Source: Brotonthovivens ammoniilytica
GTDB taxonomy: Bacteria > Bacillota > Clostridia > Lachnospirales > Lachnospiraceae
Length of the DNA stretch: 64,000 nucleotides
Reading direction: 5' to 3'
Assembly: GCF_025566885.1 (NCBI RefSeq)
Contig: NZ_JAOQJQ010000001.1
Span: forward strand, 904,277-968,276
The notes below the pieces were generated by a model. That model saw nothing but the letters and a program-made list of their open reading frames with translations, did no database searches and was not told the origin of the DNA. Shown piece after piece: positions 42,679-52,207 of this stretch. The translations under genes were made by a program, and so were the position numbers. The first letter of the stretch is position 1. Each line of letters opens with the position of its first letter.

Positions 42679-42843
42679 ATGAAGAAGGAAAAGCACATCG
42701 GTTTAAGAATCGATGCGGAAACACATAAGAAATTAAAGAGCCTTGCAGAATTTGAAGGCCGTTCTATTAATGGCGAAATTATACACCTGATTCGTCAGGA
42801 AATTATGAAAAACGAAAAGAACTATGACGAATTGGAAAAATAA
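42679..42843 (+). CDS. Arc/CopG-type ribbon-helix-helix protein 2
   Basis: A 54-residue protein starting at ATG 42679 with AAAGGAG upstream. KHIGLRIDAETHKKLKSLAE and RSINGEIIHLIRQEI align almost residue for residue with the preceding gene, so the pair arose by duplication. One residue in helix 2 differs sharply (Gly for Arg after SIN), which may alter DNA contact. Target unknown; it ends just before a bidirectional terminator. Confidence 0.78.
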   Translation: MKKEKHIGLRIDAETHKKLKSLAEFEGRSINGEIIHLIRQEIMKNEKNYDELEK

Positions 42844-42850
42844 AATATAA

Positions 42851-42898
42851 CAAAAATACAGCGTATCTTTGCCAAAATAGATACGCTGTACTTTTTAT
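42851..42898. terminator. Bidirectional terminator between ribbon-helix-helix genes and leuS
   Basis: A perfect 12-bp stem (42857-42868 with 42879-42890) with CTTTTTAT on the plus side and ATTTTTGTTAT on the minus side. It ends both convergent transcripts. Confidence 0.8.
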
Positions 42899-42969
42899 CA
42901 GAGCATTGGGGACTTTTGTTTTTAAGAAAACATAAAAGCAAAATCAACCTGTAATTACGGCAGTGCTGC

Positions 42970-45381
42970 CTATTTCTGCACAATATTAATAATCCTGCCC
43001 GGAACATAAATTTCTTTGATAATATTCCCGCTTAATTTATCACCAAGAGCTTCTTTTCCCGCCGCTATGGCGTCTTCTTTGCTGATATCTGCCGGAACTT
43101 TTACCACGCATTTTGTTTTTCCGTTGATCTGCACGGCAACTTCCTTCTCATCGTCTGCCATTGCTTTTTCATCATACTCCGGCCACTGATTTTCAAAAAC
43201 AGAGGTTTCATGTCCAAGCTGGCTCCAAAGCTCCTCTGAAATATGAGGTGCAAAGGGTGCAAGGAGCACAACCAGTGTTTCCAGTGTGGCTTTATCCACA
43301 CCGCCTTTTTTAGCCATATCAATCAGCTTGTTGTTATATTCCATAAATCCGGAAACAACGGTATTAAGACTGAAGCTTTCCAGACGTGTGGTGATATCAT
43401 AAATCAGTTTATTCCGTACTTTTAAAAGCTCTTTTGTCTCTTTTGTTTCACTGTCTTTATTGTCCAGAACAAGTTTCCAGAGACGGGTAATAAAACGGTA
43501 AACACCGTCGATTCCTCTGTCGTCCCACTCCGAATCCAGTTCAGGAGGACCTACAAACAGTTCATAAAGTCTCAGGGAATCACATCCGTAATCTCTTACC
43601 AGCTCATCCGGAGAAACTACGTTGCCTTTGGATTTACTCATTTTAATGCCATTTTTTCCGGTAATCATACCCTGATTGAATAATTTATGGAATGGCTCGT
43701 CAAAATCAATGGCTCCGATATCGTTCAGGAATTTTGTATAAAATCTAGAATACAGAAGGTGCAGTACCGCATGTTCCACACCGCCGATATACATATCCAC
43801 CGGCAGATACTGATCTGCTTTTTCTCTGGATACCAGTTCTTTATCATTTTTACTGTCCACATAACGCAGGAAATACCAGGAGGAACCTGCCCACTGAGGC
43901 ATCGTGTTGGTTTCCCGTTTTGCAGGCTTTCCACAGCACGGACAGGTTGTATTTACCCACGCATCAATGCCTGCCAGCGGAGATTCTCCGGTCCCTGTTG
44001 GCTCATAGGATTCTACATCCGGTAAAAGCAGGGGAAGCTCCTCTTCCGGAACAGGTACAGCTCCGCAGTCCGGACAGTGTACGATAGGAATCGGCTCGCC
44101 CCAGTAACGCTGACGGGAAAATACCCAGTCACGGAGCTTATAATTGGTTGTGGCTTTTCCGATTCCCATTTTTTCGATCATATGAGGCGCTTCTTTTTTC
44201 AGAACGGAAGATTCCATACCGTTCCATTCTCCGGAATTGATCATGGTTCCTTTGGCATCTGTGTAAGCTTCTGTCATATGCTCAATTTCTTCACCGTCTT
44301 TGGCAATTACCTGAATAATCGGTATATTAAATTTTGTGGCAAATTCAAAGTCACGGTCATCATGAGCAGGCACGCACATAATAGCCCCTGTACCATAATC
44401 CGCCAGTACATAATCGGAAAGCCAGATTGGAACCAGGGCGCCGTTTAACGGATTTACTGCATAGGATCCGGTAAATACACCTGTTTTTTCCTTATCCTGA
44501 AGACGGTCTACCGATGATTTTAAAGAAGTCTGATAAATATAATCTTCTACTGCCTGACGTGTCTCATCTGTTGCCAGTTCTTTTGCATAAGCATGCTCCG
44601 GAGCCAGCACCATAAAGGTTGCACCATATAAAGTATCCGGGCGTGTAGTATAAACAGTAAGTTCTTTCTCAGAACCGTCCACTTTAAAGTTTACTTCCGC
44701 ACCATAGCTTTTTCCTATCCAGTCTGCCTGCATCTTTTTTACTTTTTCCGGCCAGTCCAGTTTATCCAGATCCTTTAATAACCGGTCTGCATATTCTGTA
44801 ATTTTAAGCATCCACTGATTCAGATTTTTCTTTGTAACATCAGCACCGCAGCGTTCACATTTTCCGTTTACAACCTCTTCATTAGCCAGACCTGTTTTAC
44901 AAGACGGGCACCAGTTAATAGGCATTTCTTTCTGATATGCAAGCCCTGCTTTAAACATTTTCACAAAAATCCACTGGGTCCATTTGTAAAAGGACGGATC
45001 TGTAGTATTCACTTCCATATCCCAGTCATAAACTGCCGCAATCTCATTGATCTGGCGTTTGATATTGGCAACGTTTTCTGCTGTTGACTTTGCCGGGTGA
45101 ACACCCATTTTAATAGCATAATTTTCCGCAGGAAGCCCAAACGCATCCCAGCCCATGGGATGAATCAGATAAAATCCCTGCAGCATTTTATATCTGCTCC
45201 ATACGTCTGAAATAACATATCCTCTCCAGTGTCCTACATGCAGACCATTACCGGAAGGGTATGGAAACATATCCAGACAGTAATATTTCGGTTTTTTTCC
45301 ATCATTGACATTCACCGGTTTTTCTTCCCAGATCTTATGCCATTTTTGTTCAATTTCCCTGTGATTATAGGGTACAGCCAT
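42970..45381 (-). CDS. leuS: Leucyl-tRNA synthetase
   Basis: An 803-residue class I synthetase charging tRNA-Leu. HIGH appears as GLHVGHWRGYV near residue 47, the editing CP1 domain contains YTTRPDTLYGATF, and KMSKS is in IKMSKSKGNVVSP near 580. A zinc ribbon (CPSC ... CERC) and a second (CPDCG, CPCCG) are visible. Length is typical. AGGAGG precedes ATG 45381. It forms its own transcript. Confidence 0.97.
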   Translation of the reverse strand: MAVPYNHREIEQKWHKIWEEKPVNVNDGKKPKYYCLDMFPYPSGNGLHVGHWRGYVISDVWSRYKMLQGFYLIHPMGWDAFGLPAENYAIKMGVHPAKSTAENVANIKRQINEIAAVYDWDMEVNTTDPSFYKWTQWIFVKMFKAGLAYQKEMPINWCPSCKTGLANEEVVNGKCERCGADVTKKNLNQWMLKITEYADRLLKDLDKLDWPEKVKKMQADWIGKSYGAEVNFKVDGSEKELTVYTTRPDTLYGATFMVLAPEHAYAKELATDETRQAVEDYIYQTSLKSSVDRLQDKEKTGVFTGSYAVNPLNGALVPIWLSDYVLADYGTGAIMCVPAHDDRDFEFATKFNIPIIQVIAKDGEEIEHMTEAYTDAKGTMINSGEWNGMESSVLKKEAPHMIEKMGIGKATTNYKLRDWVFSRQRYWGEPIPIVHCPDCGAVPVPEEELPLLLPDVESYEPTGTGESPLAGIDAWVNTTCPCCGKPAKRETNTMPQWAGSSWYFLRYVDSKNDKELVSREKADQYLPVDMYIGGVEHAVLHLLYSRFYTKFLNDIGAIDFDEPFHKLFNQGMITGKNGIKMSKSKGNVVSPDELVRDYGCDSLRLYELFVGPPELDSEWDDRGIDGVYRFITRLWKLVLDNKDSETKETKELLKVRNKLIYDITTRLESFSLNTVVSGFMEYNNKLIDMAKKGGVDKATLETLVVLLAPFAPHISEELWSQLGHETSVFENQWPEYDEKAMADDEKEVAVQINGKTKCVVKVPADISKEDAIAAGKEALGDKLSGNIIKEIYVPGRIINIVQK

Positions 45382-45575
45382 GTTTCATTCCTCCTAAATT
45401 GTATCTTAACATACATCATGAATATAAAACTAACAATCAGATATGCATTATATTGAAACTATGCGATTCAGACAGAATGCCTGCATCTTAAAAATTTTAT
45501 CACACAACGTACAATTGTCAAGCTGAAATGCCCGTCAGATCAGGGTTTGCACTAATTTTTCCCGGAAACAAAAGT

Positions 45576-45640
45576 CAAAGAGAACAAGTCCTTTGGGTCT
45601 GCTTTCACTTCTTTCCCAAATGAACCTGTTCTCTTTGTAT
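45576..45640 (-). terminator. Terminator of the EF-G paralogue
   Basis: An 11-bp perfect outer stem (45576-45586 with 45627-45637) plus an inner CCCAAA/TTTGGG pairing lies 60 bp after the minus-strand stop. T content after it is moderate. Upstream, 45382-45575 shows no gene and no T-box for leuS. Confidence 0.55.
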
Positions 45641-45695
45641 TTTACCTATACATTCTTTTTATTTCTAATTCTCCGGATAATTTATTTTCTATAAA

Positions 45696-47783
45696 TTATT
45701 CATTTCCGTCAGCCGAGCCTGCTCTTGCAGCAATTTCTTTTTCCTGAATATCACCAGGCGCCTGCTCGTAACGGGCAAATTCATAAGAATACTCTCCACT
45801 GCCTCCTGTCATAGATCTAAGATCTGTATTGTATCCGTAAAGCTCTGACATGGGCACATCTGCAACAATCTCCTGCTTTCCGCCGTCTACCGGATTCATG
45901 CCAAGCACCCGGCCTCTGCGTTTATTAAGATTACCCATAATATCTCCGGTATATTTGTCAGGAACCACAACCTTTACAGAAGCAATGGGCTCTAACAATA
46001 CAGGAGAAGCCTCCATAAATCCTTTCTTAAATGCCTGAATGGTAGCCATCTTAAATGCCATCTCGGATGAATCCACCGGATGATATGATCCATCATAAAG
46101 TACGGCTTTTACACCAACTACCGGGTAACCGGCAACCGGTCCTTTTTCCACAGATTCCTGAAGACCTTTTTCCACTGCCGGGAAATAGTTTTTCGGAACT
46201 GCGCCGCCCACCACAATCTGTTCAAATACAAATGGCTCTTCCAGATTTCCGGATGGCTCAAAGGTCATTTTTACGTGGCCGTACTGACCGTGACCGCCGG
46301 ACTGTTTTTTATATTTGTATTCCACATCAGATTTTTTGCGGATGGTTTCTCTGAACGCAATCTTTGGTTTGCTCAGCTCAATGTCTACTTTGTATTTCTC
46401 TTTCAGCTTGCTGACAACTACTTCTAAATGCTGATCTCCCATTCCATACAGAAGCGTCTGGCGGTTTTCGCTGTCATTGACTGCTTTTAATGTCATATCT
46501 TCCTGCATCAGCTTCTGCAGCGCCTGGGATATTTTATCCTCATCACCCTTATTTTTTGCTTTGTAGCGCATATATGTATACGGTACAGAAAAAGCTGTTT
46601 TTAAGAATACCACCGGACTGCCTTTGGCAGATAACGTATCTGTAGTAACTACTTTATTTAATTTGGCCAGTGCCCCGATATCACCTGCATGAAGCTCGCT
46701 GACCTCCTCAGGCTTGTTTCCTCTTAGCACGTATAATTTGCCGATTTTATCATCCATGCCGTGCTCCGGATTCACCAGCACATCATCGGTTTTTAAAACT
46801 CCGGAATTTACTTTAATCAAAGAATATTTTCCGATAAACGGGTCCACAATTGTTTTGAAAATATAGGCCGATTTCTGTTTTGAGAAATCATAATCCGCAT
46901 GAAATACTTCGTTAGACTTAAGGCTGATTCCCTTGCATTCTTTTTTATCCGGGCTTGGCAGATATTTTACAATATCATCCAGCAGTGTATAAATACCCTG
47001 GGCTAATATACCGGATGCTATAGAAATCGGTACGGTGCTTCCGTCAATTACGTTTACACGCAGTGCCTGACGGATTTCATTTTCAGAAAATTCCTCCCCG
47101 GCAAAATAACGGTCCATAAACTCTTCGCTGGTCTCTGCCACTGCTTCTAACAGCGCTTCCCTGAGTTTTGCCAGATTTGGTCTTGAGTATTCCGGCATCT
47201 CCATAGGAATGACTTCTCCTTTATCATTCCACTGATGGGCAGACTGGCTGATGATATTTACATATCCAATAAATTTTTCATTGGCACGAACCGGAATATG
47301 GAAAGGAGCAATCTTTTTCCCGTATAAAGCCTGCATATCTTCCACTACCTGACGAAAGCTTGCGTTATCATCATCCATGTTAGTTACGCAGATCAGTCTT
47401 GGAAGCTTATATTTTTCACATAATTCCCATGCTTTTTTCGTTCCGACCTCAACCCCTGATTTGCCGGAAATTACAATGATGGCAGCGTCTGCAACACTTG
47501 CAGCCTCTTCTACCTCCCCAACAAAATCAAAATATCCCGGTGTATCCAGAATATTAATTTTTGTATCACCCCAAATAACAGGAATCACAGAAGTATTAAT
47601 GGAAAAACCCCTTTTAATCTCTTCTTTATCGTAATCACTGATGGTATTTCCATCACTGATTTTTCCCATTCGGCCAGTCAGTCCGGAAAGATATGCTATA
47701 GCTTCTACTACAGTTGTCTTGCCGGCTCCGCCGTGGCCTAACACTACTACGTTTCGGATTTTGTCCGTGGTATAAACATTCAT
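45696..47783 (-). CDS. Elongation factor G paralogue (EF-G2 type)
   Basis: A 695-residue translational GTPase. G1 is GHGGAGKTT, G3 DTPGYFDF and the switch RGFSIN is present. G4 reads TNMDDD rather than the canonical NKMD, a deviation shared by EF-G-like paralogues. Domains II-V follow, with GHGQYGHVKM and the C-terminal GGSGEYSYEFARYEQAPGDI. It is not linked to rps or tuf genes, so it is the second, non-housekeeping copy. ATG 47783 with GGAGGAAG is preferred over an upstream start. Role may be recycling or stress translation. Confidence 0.85.
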   Translation of the reverse strand: MNVYTTDKIRNVVVLGHGGAGKTTVVEAIAYLSGLTGRMGKISDGNTISDYDKEEIKRGFSINTSVIPVIWGDTKINILDTPGYFDFVGEVEEAASVADAAIIVISGKSGVEVGTKKAWELCEKYKLPRLICVTNMDDDNASFRQVVEDMQALYGKKIAPFHIPVRANEKFIGYVNIISQSAHQWNDKGEVIPMEMPEYSRPNLAKLREALLEAVAETSEEFMDRYFAGEEFSENEIRQALRVNVIDGSTVPISIASGILAQGIYTLLDDIVKYLPSPDKKECKGISLKSNEVFHADYDFSKQKSAYIFKTIVDPFIGKYSLIKVNSGVLKTDDVLVNPEHGMDDKIGKLYVLRGNKPEEVSELHAGDIGALAKLNKVVTTDTLSAKGSPVVFLKTAFSVPYTYMRYKAKNKGDEDKISQALQKLMQEDMTLKAVNDSENRQTLLYGMGDQHLEVVVSKLKEKYKVDIELSKPKIAFRETIRKKSDVEYKYKKQSGGHGQYGHVKMTFEPSGNLEEPFVFEQIVVGGAVPKNYFPAVEKGLQESVEKGPVAGYPVVGVKAVLYDGSYHPVDSSEMAFKMATIQAFKKGFMEASPVLLEPIASVKVVVPDKYTGDIMGNLNKRRGRVLGMNPVDGGKQEIVADVPMSELYGYNTDLRSMTGGSGEYSYEFARYEQAPGDIQEKEIAARAGSADGNE

Positions 47784-47928
47784 AATACTTCCTCCATACA
47801 TCATAAAAATTCATGGTTATATTTTACTAAAGATGCGTGAATATTACAACTATTTTAGCGATTTTTTACAATTTTTCTTACGAATTACTTTTTCGCGTTA
47901 AACTTCGAAGCTTTTATGCATTGAAGTG

Positions 47929-47958
47929 TTGACAGTGTCCATCTAAAAGAGGTATGAT
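47929..47958 (+). promoter_or_regulatory. Promoter of the aro operon
   Basis: A strong consensus: -35 TTGACA (47929-47934), -10 TATGAT (47953-47958), 18-bp spacer, 40 bp before the aroF start. No T-box or tryptophan-type leader is seen. Confidence 0.75.
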
Positions 47959-47997
47959 AACGAATACAAAAACATAAAAACAAGCGAGGAATTTAAA

Positions 47998-49011
47998 ATG
48001 ATTGTTGTAATGAAACCAAACGCACCGGAACAATCTGTAAATACAGTCATTCATATTATAGAAACTAACGGTATGACGGCCCATTTATCAGCCGGAAAAG
48101 AGGTCACCATTATTGGTGTAGTGGGTGATAAAACAAAACTGGATACACGTTCTATTCAGGCCATGTCTGATGTGGAAAAAATAGTAAATATTACAGAAAG
48201 CTATAAACTGGCCAATATTACATTTCATCCGGACCCTACCGTCATCTCTTTAAAGCATACGTCCATAGGGCCGGAAAATATGACTGTTATGGCAGGTCCC
48301 TGTGCCATTGAATCAGAAGAACAGATTATGTCCGCTGCCAAGGCCGTAAAAGAAGCCGGCGCTACCATTTTAAGAGGCGGAGCTTTTAAACCCAGAACCA
48401 GCCCGTACTCTTTTCAGGGTCTTGGGGAAGAAGGCTTAAAACTGATGCAGCAGGCATCCCTGGAAACCGGGCTTGATACCATCTGCGAAGTCACCAGCTT
48501 AAAAGCCCTTGACCTGGCGGTAAAATATGTGGATATGATTCAGATCGGAGCCAGAAATATGCAGAACTTTGAGCTTTTAAAGGAAGTGGGCAAGGCAGGG
48601 CTTCCGGTTCTGTTAAAACGGGGACTTTCAGCTACTATTGACGAATGGTTAAACGCCGCCGAATACATTATGTCTTACGGAAATTCTCAGGTGGCATTAT
48701 GTGAACGTGGTATCAGAACCTTTGAAACAGCTACCAGAAATACACTGGATTTAAGTGCCGTCTGCGTATTAAAAGAAAAGACCCACCTGCCGGTAATTGT
48801 GGACCCAAGCCATGCCTGCGGCGTCAGAAGCTATATTGCACCGCTGTCAAAGGCTGCCGTTGCCTGCGGAGCCGACGGTCTTATGATTGAAGTGCATCCG
48901 GATCCCGCATGTGCACTCTCCGACGGCGCCCAGTCTCTTGATTTTCCGGAATTTCATAATTTTATGAAGGAACTGAAAACCTTTACCATACTTGCCGGGA
49001 GGGTATACTAA
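47998..49011 (+). CDS. aroF: 3-deoxy-7-phosphoheptulonate (DAHP) synthase
   Basis: A 337-residue enzyme joining PEP and erythrose 4-phosphate, the first step of the shikimate pathway. The N-terminal 70 residues form the ferredoxin-like regulatory domain found in Bacillus/Thermotoga-type enzymes. The catalytic barrel has MAGPCAIESEEQ, GGAFKPRTSPYSFQGLG and VDPSHACG. AGCGAGGA precedes ATG. It overlaps the next gene by one base (TAATG). Confidence 0.95.
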   Translation: MIVVMKPNAPEQSVNTVIHIIETNGMTAHLSAGKEVTIIGVVGDKTKLDTRSIQAMSDVEKIVNITESYKLANITFHPDPTVISLKHTSIGPENMTVMAGPCAIESEEQIMSAAKAVKEAGATILRGGAFKPRTSPYSFQGLGEEGLKLMQQASLETGLDTICEVTSLKALDLAVKYVDMIQIGARNMQNFELLKEVGKAGLPVLLKRGLSATIDEWLNAAEYIMSYGNSQVALCERGIRTFETATRNTLDLSAVCVLKEKTHLPVIVDPSHACGVRSYIAPLSKAAVACGADGLMIEVHPDPACALSDGAQSLDFPEFHNFMKELKTFTILAGRVY

Positions 49012-50114
49012 TGACACCAGCAAAAATCGGTTTTATCGGGCTTGGGCACATTGGAGGCTCCATTGCCAAAACAATCCGCAGAATCCATCCGGATATTACG
49101 CTGATTGCCTTTGATCCGTCACAAAAAACTCTGGATGACGCATTAAAAGAGCAGATCATTACAAAAGGTTACAGCAGTGTCACAGAAGACTTTATCTCCT
49201 GTGATTATATCTATCTGTGCGCTCCGGTTCTGCGCAATCCGGAATATCTGCCGCTGCTTAAAGGTTTTGTTTCTCAAAATCCTGGTCTTCTGATTACAGA
49301 TATCGGCAGTGTCAAAACCGGGATTCATAAAGAAGTAAAACGGCTGCAGATGGAAGCAAATTTTATCGGCGGACACCCCATGTGCGGAACAGAACATACA
49401 GGTTACGAATATTCAACTGCCTATATGCTGGAAAATGCTTATTATCTGATTACAGTTACGGAACACATCAGCCGGCAGCGTGCCGCCGATTTTGAAGCCT
49501 TCACTGCTTCTCTTGACGCACTTCCTCTGGTGCTTGATTATCAGAAACATGATTTTACTGTGGGCTCTGTCAGCCATCTTCCCCATGTAATTTCAGCGAC
49601 ACTTGTAAATCTGGTAGAGGAACTGGATGATGAAAAAGAAACCATGAAAACTGTGGCCGCAGGAGGATTTAAGGATATTACCCGAATCTCTTCCTCCTCC
49701 CCGCTGATGTGGGAGAACATCTGTCTTGCCAACAGAGATCAGATTTTACATCTGATTGATGCCTATACAGCTTCTATCGGGAAAATTCGTGAAAAAATCG
49801 CAGCAGGCGAAGGTGACCGGATTCATTCTTTTTTTGAACAGGCAAAAGACTACCGGGATTCCTTCCAGATCTCCACGGCCGGACCCATTAAACCCGTTTA
49901 TAATCTGTTCTGTGATCTGATTGATGAGGCCGGAGGAATCGCTGCCATTGCAACCATTCTTTCCTCCAACAATATCAGCATCAAAAATATTGGAATCGTT
50001 CATAACCGGGAGTTTATGCAGGGTGTTCTTCATATTGAATTTTACGACGCCGATGCTTTAAAGCATGCCATTGATTTACTGCAGAAATATCATTACACTG
50101 TTTATGAACATTAA
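49011..50114 (+). CDS. tyrA: Prephenate dehydrogenase
   Basis: A 367-residue enzyme making 4-hydroxyphenylpyruvate for tyrosine. The NAD site is GFIGLGHIGGSIAK at residues 6-19; GGHPMCGTEHTGYE and VSHLPHVISA hold the substrate-binding arginine-histidine region. The C-terminal 75 residues (GGIAAIATILSSNNISIKNIG) are an ACT domain for feedback by tyrosine. Its start overlaps the aroF stop and aroA follows by 21 bp. Confidence 0.93.
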   Translation: MTPAKIGFIGLGHIGGSIAKTIRRIHPDITLIAFDPSQKTLDDALKEQIITKGYSSVTEDFISCDYIYLCAPVLRNPEYLPLLKGFVSQNPGLLITDIGSVKTGIHKEVKRLQMEANFIGGHPMCGTEHTGYEYSTAYMLENAYYLITVTEHISRQRAADFEAFTASLDALPLVLDYQKHDFTVGSVSHLPHVISATLVNLVEELDDEKETMKTVAAGGFKDITRISSSSPLMWENICLANRDQILHLIDAYTASIGKIREKIAAGEGDRIHSFFEQAKDYRDSFQISTAGPIKPVYNLFCDLIDEAGGIAAIATILSSNNISIKNIGIVHNREFMQGVLHIEFYDADALKHAIDLLQKYHYTVYEH

Positions 50115-50135
50115 AGGAAAGGATTTTTAAGACAG

Positions 50136-51413
50136 ATGCAGATTACAAAAACCAACGCTTTACACGGAACTGTTCGTGTTCCCGGAGATAAATCCATTTC
50201 GCACCGAGCCATTATGTTCGGTGCGATTTCTCATGGACTGACAGAAGTAACCGGTTTTCTTCAAGGAGCCGACTGTCTCTCCACAATTTCCTGTTTTCAG
50301 AAAATGGGAATTGAAATCAGAAATGAAAAGAAAAAAGTAATGATTTACGGAAAAGGACTGCACGGTCTGTCAGCCCCTTCTTCCATTTTAGATGCGGGAA
50401 ACAGCGGCACTACTACCCGTCTGATTTCCGGTATTCTTGCGGGTCAGTCTTTTGAAAGCATCATTACCGGAGATGCATCCATTCAAAAACGCCCTATGGG
50501 CAGAATTTTTACTCCCCTGTCCTTAATGGGAGCAGCTTTTTTCAGCCATCACAACAACAACTGCGCCCCTTTTACCATAACAGGCGGCAGTTTAAAGGGC
50601 ATACATTATGATTCTCCTGTGGCTTCCGCTCAGGTAAAATCCAGTATTCTGCTGGCCGGACTATATGCTGACGGCAAAACTTCCGTCACAGAACCTTATC
50701 TTTCCCGGAATCATACAGAATTAATGCTAAAAGGCTTTGGTGCAGATATAACATCAGAAAACACCACGGCAGTGATCTGCCCGGAACCAAAACTTACCGG
50801 CCAAAAAATCCAAGTCCCCGGAGATATCTCTTCAGCGGCTTATTTCATTGCAGCCGGGCTGATGATACCGGGTTCTGAGATCCTGATAGAAAATGCAGGC
50901 ATCAATCCCACCAGAAACGGAATCTTAACAGCCGCCAAACGAATGGGCGCTGACATTTCATATCTGAATCAAAGAACGGTTTCCGGGGAACCTGTGGCAG
51001 ACCTGCTGATTACCTCCTGCAGCTTAAAAGCAGCCGAAATAAGCGGAGACTTAATTCCTGCACTGATTGATGAGATTCCGGTCATTGCCGTTATGGCGGC
51101 CTTTGCTGACGGAACAACTGTCATAAAAGACGCTCAGGAATTAAAGGTAAAAGAATCCGACCGGATTGCGGCAGTTACCGAAAACTTAAAAGCAATGGGA
51201 GCCGACGTCACTCCAACCGATGACGGTATGATTATCCGGGGCGGAAAACCACTTTGCGGAACCAAAATTAATACTTACATGGACCACCGGATCGCCATGG
51301 CATTTGCAGTAGCCGGAATGGCCGCAGAGGGTACTACGACTTTCTCTGATGCCAGCTGTATAGATATCTCATATCCGGAATTTTTTAAGGATATGGCTTC
51401 TCTTGTGAGATAA
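50136..51413 (+). CDS. aroA: 3-phosphoshikimate 1-carboxyvinyltransferase (EPSP synthase)
   Basis: A 425-residue protein, normal length. It transfers enolpyruvyl from PEP to shikimate 3-phosphate. PGDKSISHRAIM is the N-terminal signature. LDAGNSGTTTRLISG carries the glyphosate-site glycine region, here GNSGT as in class II-like enzymes. KVKESDRIAAVTENL and DHRIAMAFAVAG complete the active site. It is third in the aro operon. Confidence 0.95.
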   Translation: MQITKTNALHGTVRVPGDKSISHRAIMFGAISHGLTEVTGFLQGADCLSTISCFQKMGIEIRNEKKKVMIYGKGLHGLSAPSSILDAGNSGTTTRLISGILAGQSFESIITGDASIQKRPMGRIFTPLSLMGAAFFSHHNNNCAPFTITGGSLKGIHYDSPVASAQVKSSILLAGLYADGKTSVTEPYLSRNHTELMLKGFGADITSENTTAVICPEPKLTGQKIQVPGDISSAAYFIAAGLMIPGSEILIENAGINPTRNGILTAAKRMGADISYLNQRTVSGEPVADLLITSCSLKAAEISGDLIPALIDEIPVIAVMAAFADGTTVIKDAQELKVKESDRIAAVTENLKAMGADVTPTDDGMIIRGGKPLCGTKINTYMDHRIAMAFAVAGMAAEGTTTFSDASCIDISYPEFFKDMASLVR

Positions 51414-51462
51414 CAATATCATAATCTACAAAGGGAGCCAAAAAAAGGGCTCCATATTCTCA

Positions 51463-51506
51463 TGTAAAAAGGGCGGCTTGATTCAAATGATTTCAAACCG
51501 CCCTTT
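51463..51506 (-). terminator. Terminator of the flavodoxin gene
   Basis: A 9-bp GC-rich stem (51468-51476 with 51498-51506) followed on the minus strand by TTTTTAC. On the plus strand it may also end the aro operon. A second hairpin (51434-51439 with 51448-51453) lies between it and aroA. Confidence 0.6.
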
Positions 51507-51585
51507 GCGCCTCAACAATATGATTACATACCAGTGCTCTTGTTGTATGGGGCCTATTTTTCTGTTCTTATGCCACAAGAACAAC

Positions 51586-52059
51586 TTATGTTTCAGAACA
51601 TTCCTTTAAAACTTGTTTTATCCATATATCATAATTTCCCTTTTTGAAAACACCACTATCAAATGGATACCTGATTTCTGCGTTCACGCAAAGTTTCTGC
51701 AAGTGGTTCATTGTACAGTTAATCCCCGACATTCCATAAGCAGCAAACGGTACGACAATTTTATTTGTCAAATCGCATTGACTTATAAAATCAGAAACAA
51801 ATCTCGGTAAGTCCTGTGCCCAAATGGGATAGCCAAGCAAAATCATATTATAGTCTGTTAAATCAGGGATAGGATTTGTAAAGGCAGGTGCAGCTGCCGC
51901 TTTCTTTTCTTTTGTTACCCGCAGGCATGATGAAATGTAATTTCCGTAGGCTTCTTCCGGCACAATTTTTATAATCTCGCACTTCATATCTTTTTGTGCC
52001 TGTAATGCAATTTTCTCTGTATTACCAGAGCGTGAATAATAAATAATGATTGCTTTCAT
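51586..52059 (-). CDS. Flavodoxin (cytoplasmic)
   Basis: A 157-residue flavodoxin without a signal peptide. The FMN-phosphate loop is YYSRSGNTEKIA at residues 7-18; GYPIWAQDLPRFV and FAAYGMSG flank the flavin. It is related to the domains in the exported lipoproteins at 13548 and 14259 but stays in the cytosol. It diverges from a TetR gene and is its probable target. Confidence 0.88.
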   Translation of the reverse strand: MKAIIIYYSRSGNTEKIALQAQKDMKCEIIKIVPEEAYGNYISSCLRVTKEKKAAAAPAFTNPIPDLTDYNMILLGYPIWAQDLPRFVSDFISQCDLTNKIVVPFAAYGMSGINCTMNHLQKLCVNAEIRYPFDSGVFKKGNYDIWIKQVLKECSET

Positions 52060-52103
52060 ATATATGCCCTCTTTCTATCCTCAAACCAAATAAGATAATA
52101 CCA

Positions 52104-52197
52104 TTTGAATATCCTACAACTTGTTGTATGATAATTATAAGAGACTTGCAGTGGCGTATCAACCAACAATCTTCAAACAAATTGTCGGATATTCAAA
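52104..52197. promoter_or_regulatory. Long inverted-repeat operator between flavodoxin and TetR genes
   Basis: Two 21-bp elements, 52104-52124 and 52177-52197, are inverted copies with 19 of 21 positions matching. The left one also contains the tight dyad TACAAC-TT-GTTGTA (52115-52128), next to a TATGAT-like -10. The right one reaches the TetR ribosome site. They are likely two TetR binding sites, or a leader hairpin masking the ribosome site. Confidence 0.65.
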
Positions 52198-52207
52198 GGA
52201 GCAGATT

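Noticed and set aside
34556..45381. T-box leaders upstream of glyS and leuS
   Set aside because: No GGGTGGnACCGCG-type motif or specifier-stem-like region was seen on the minus strand upstream of either gene.
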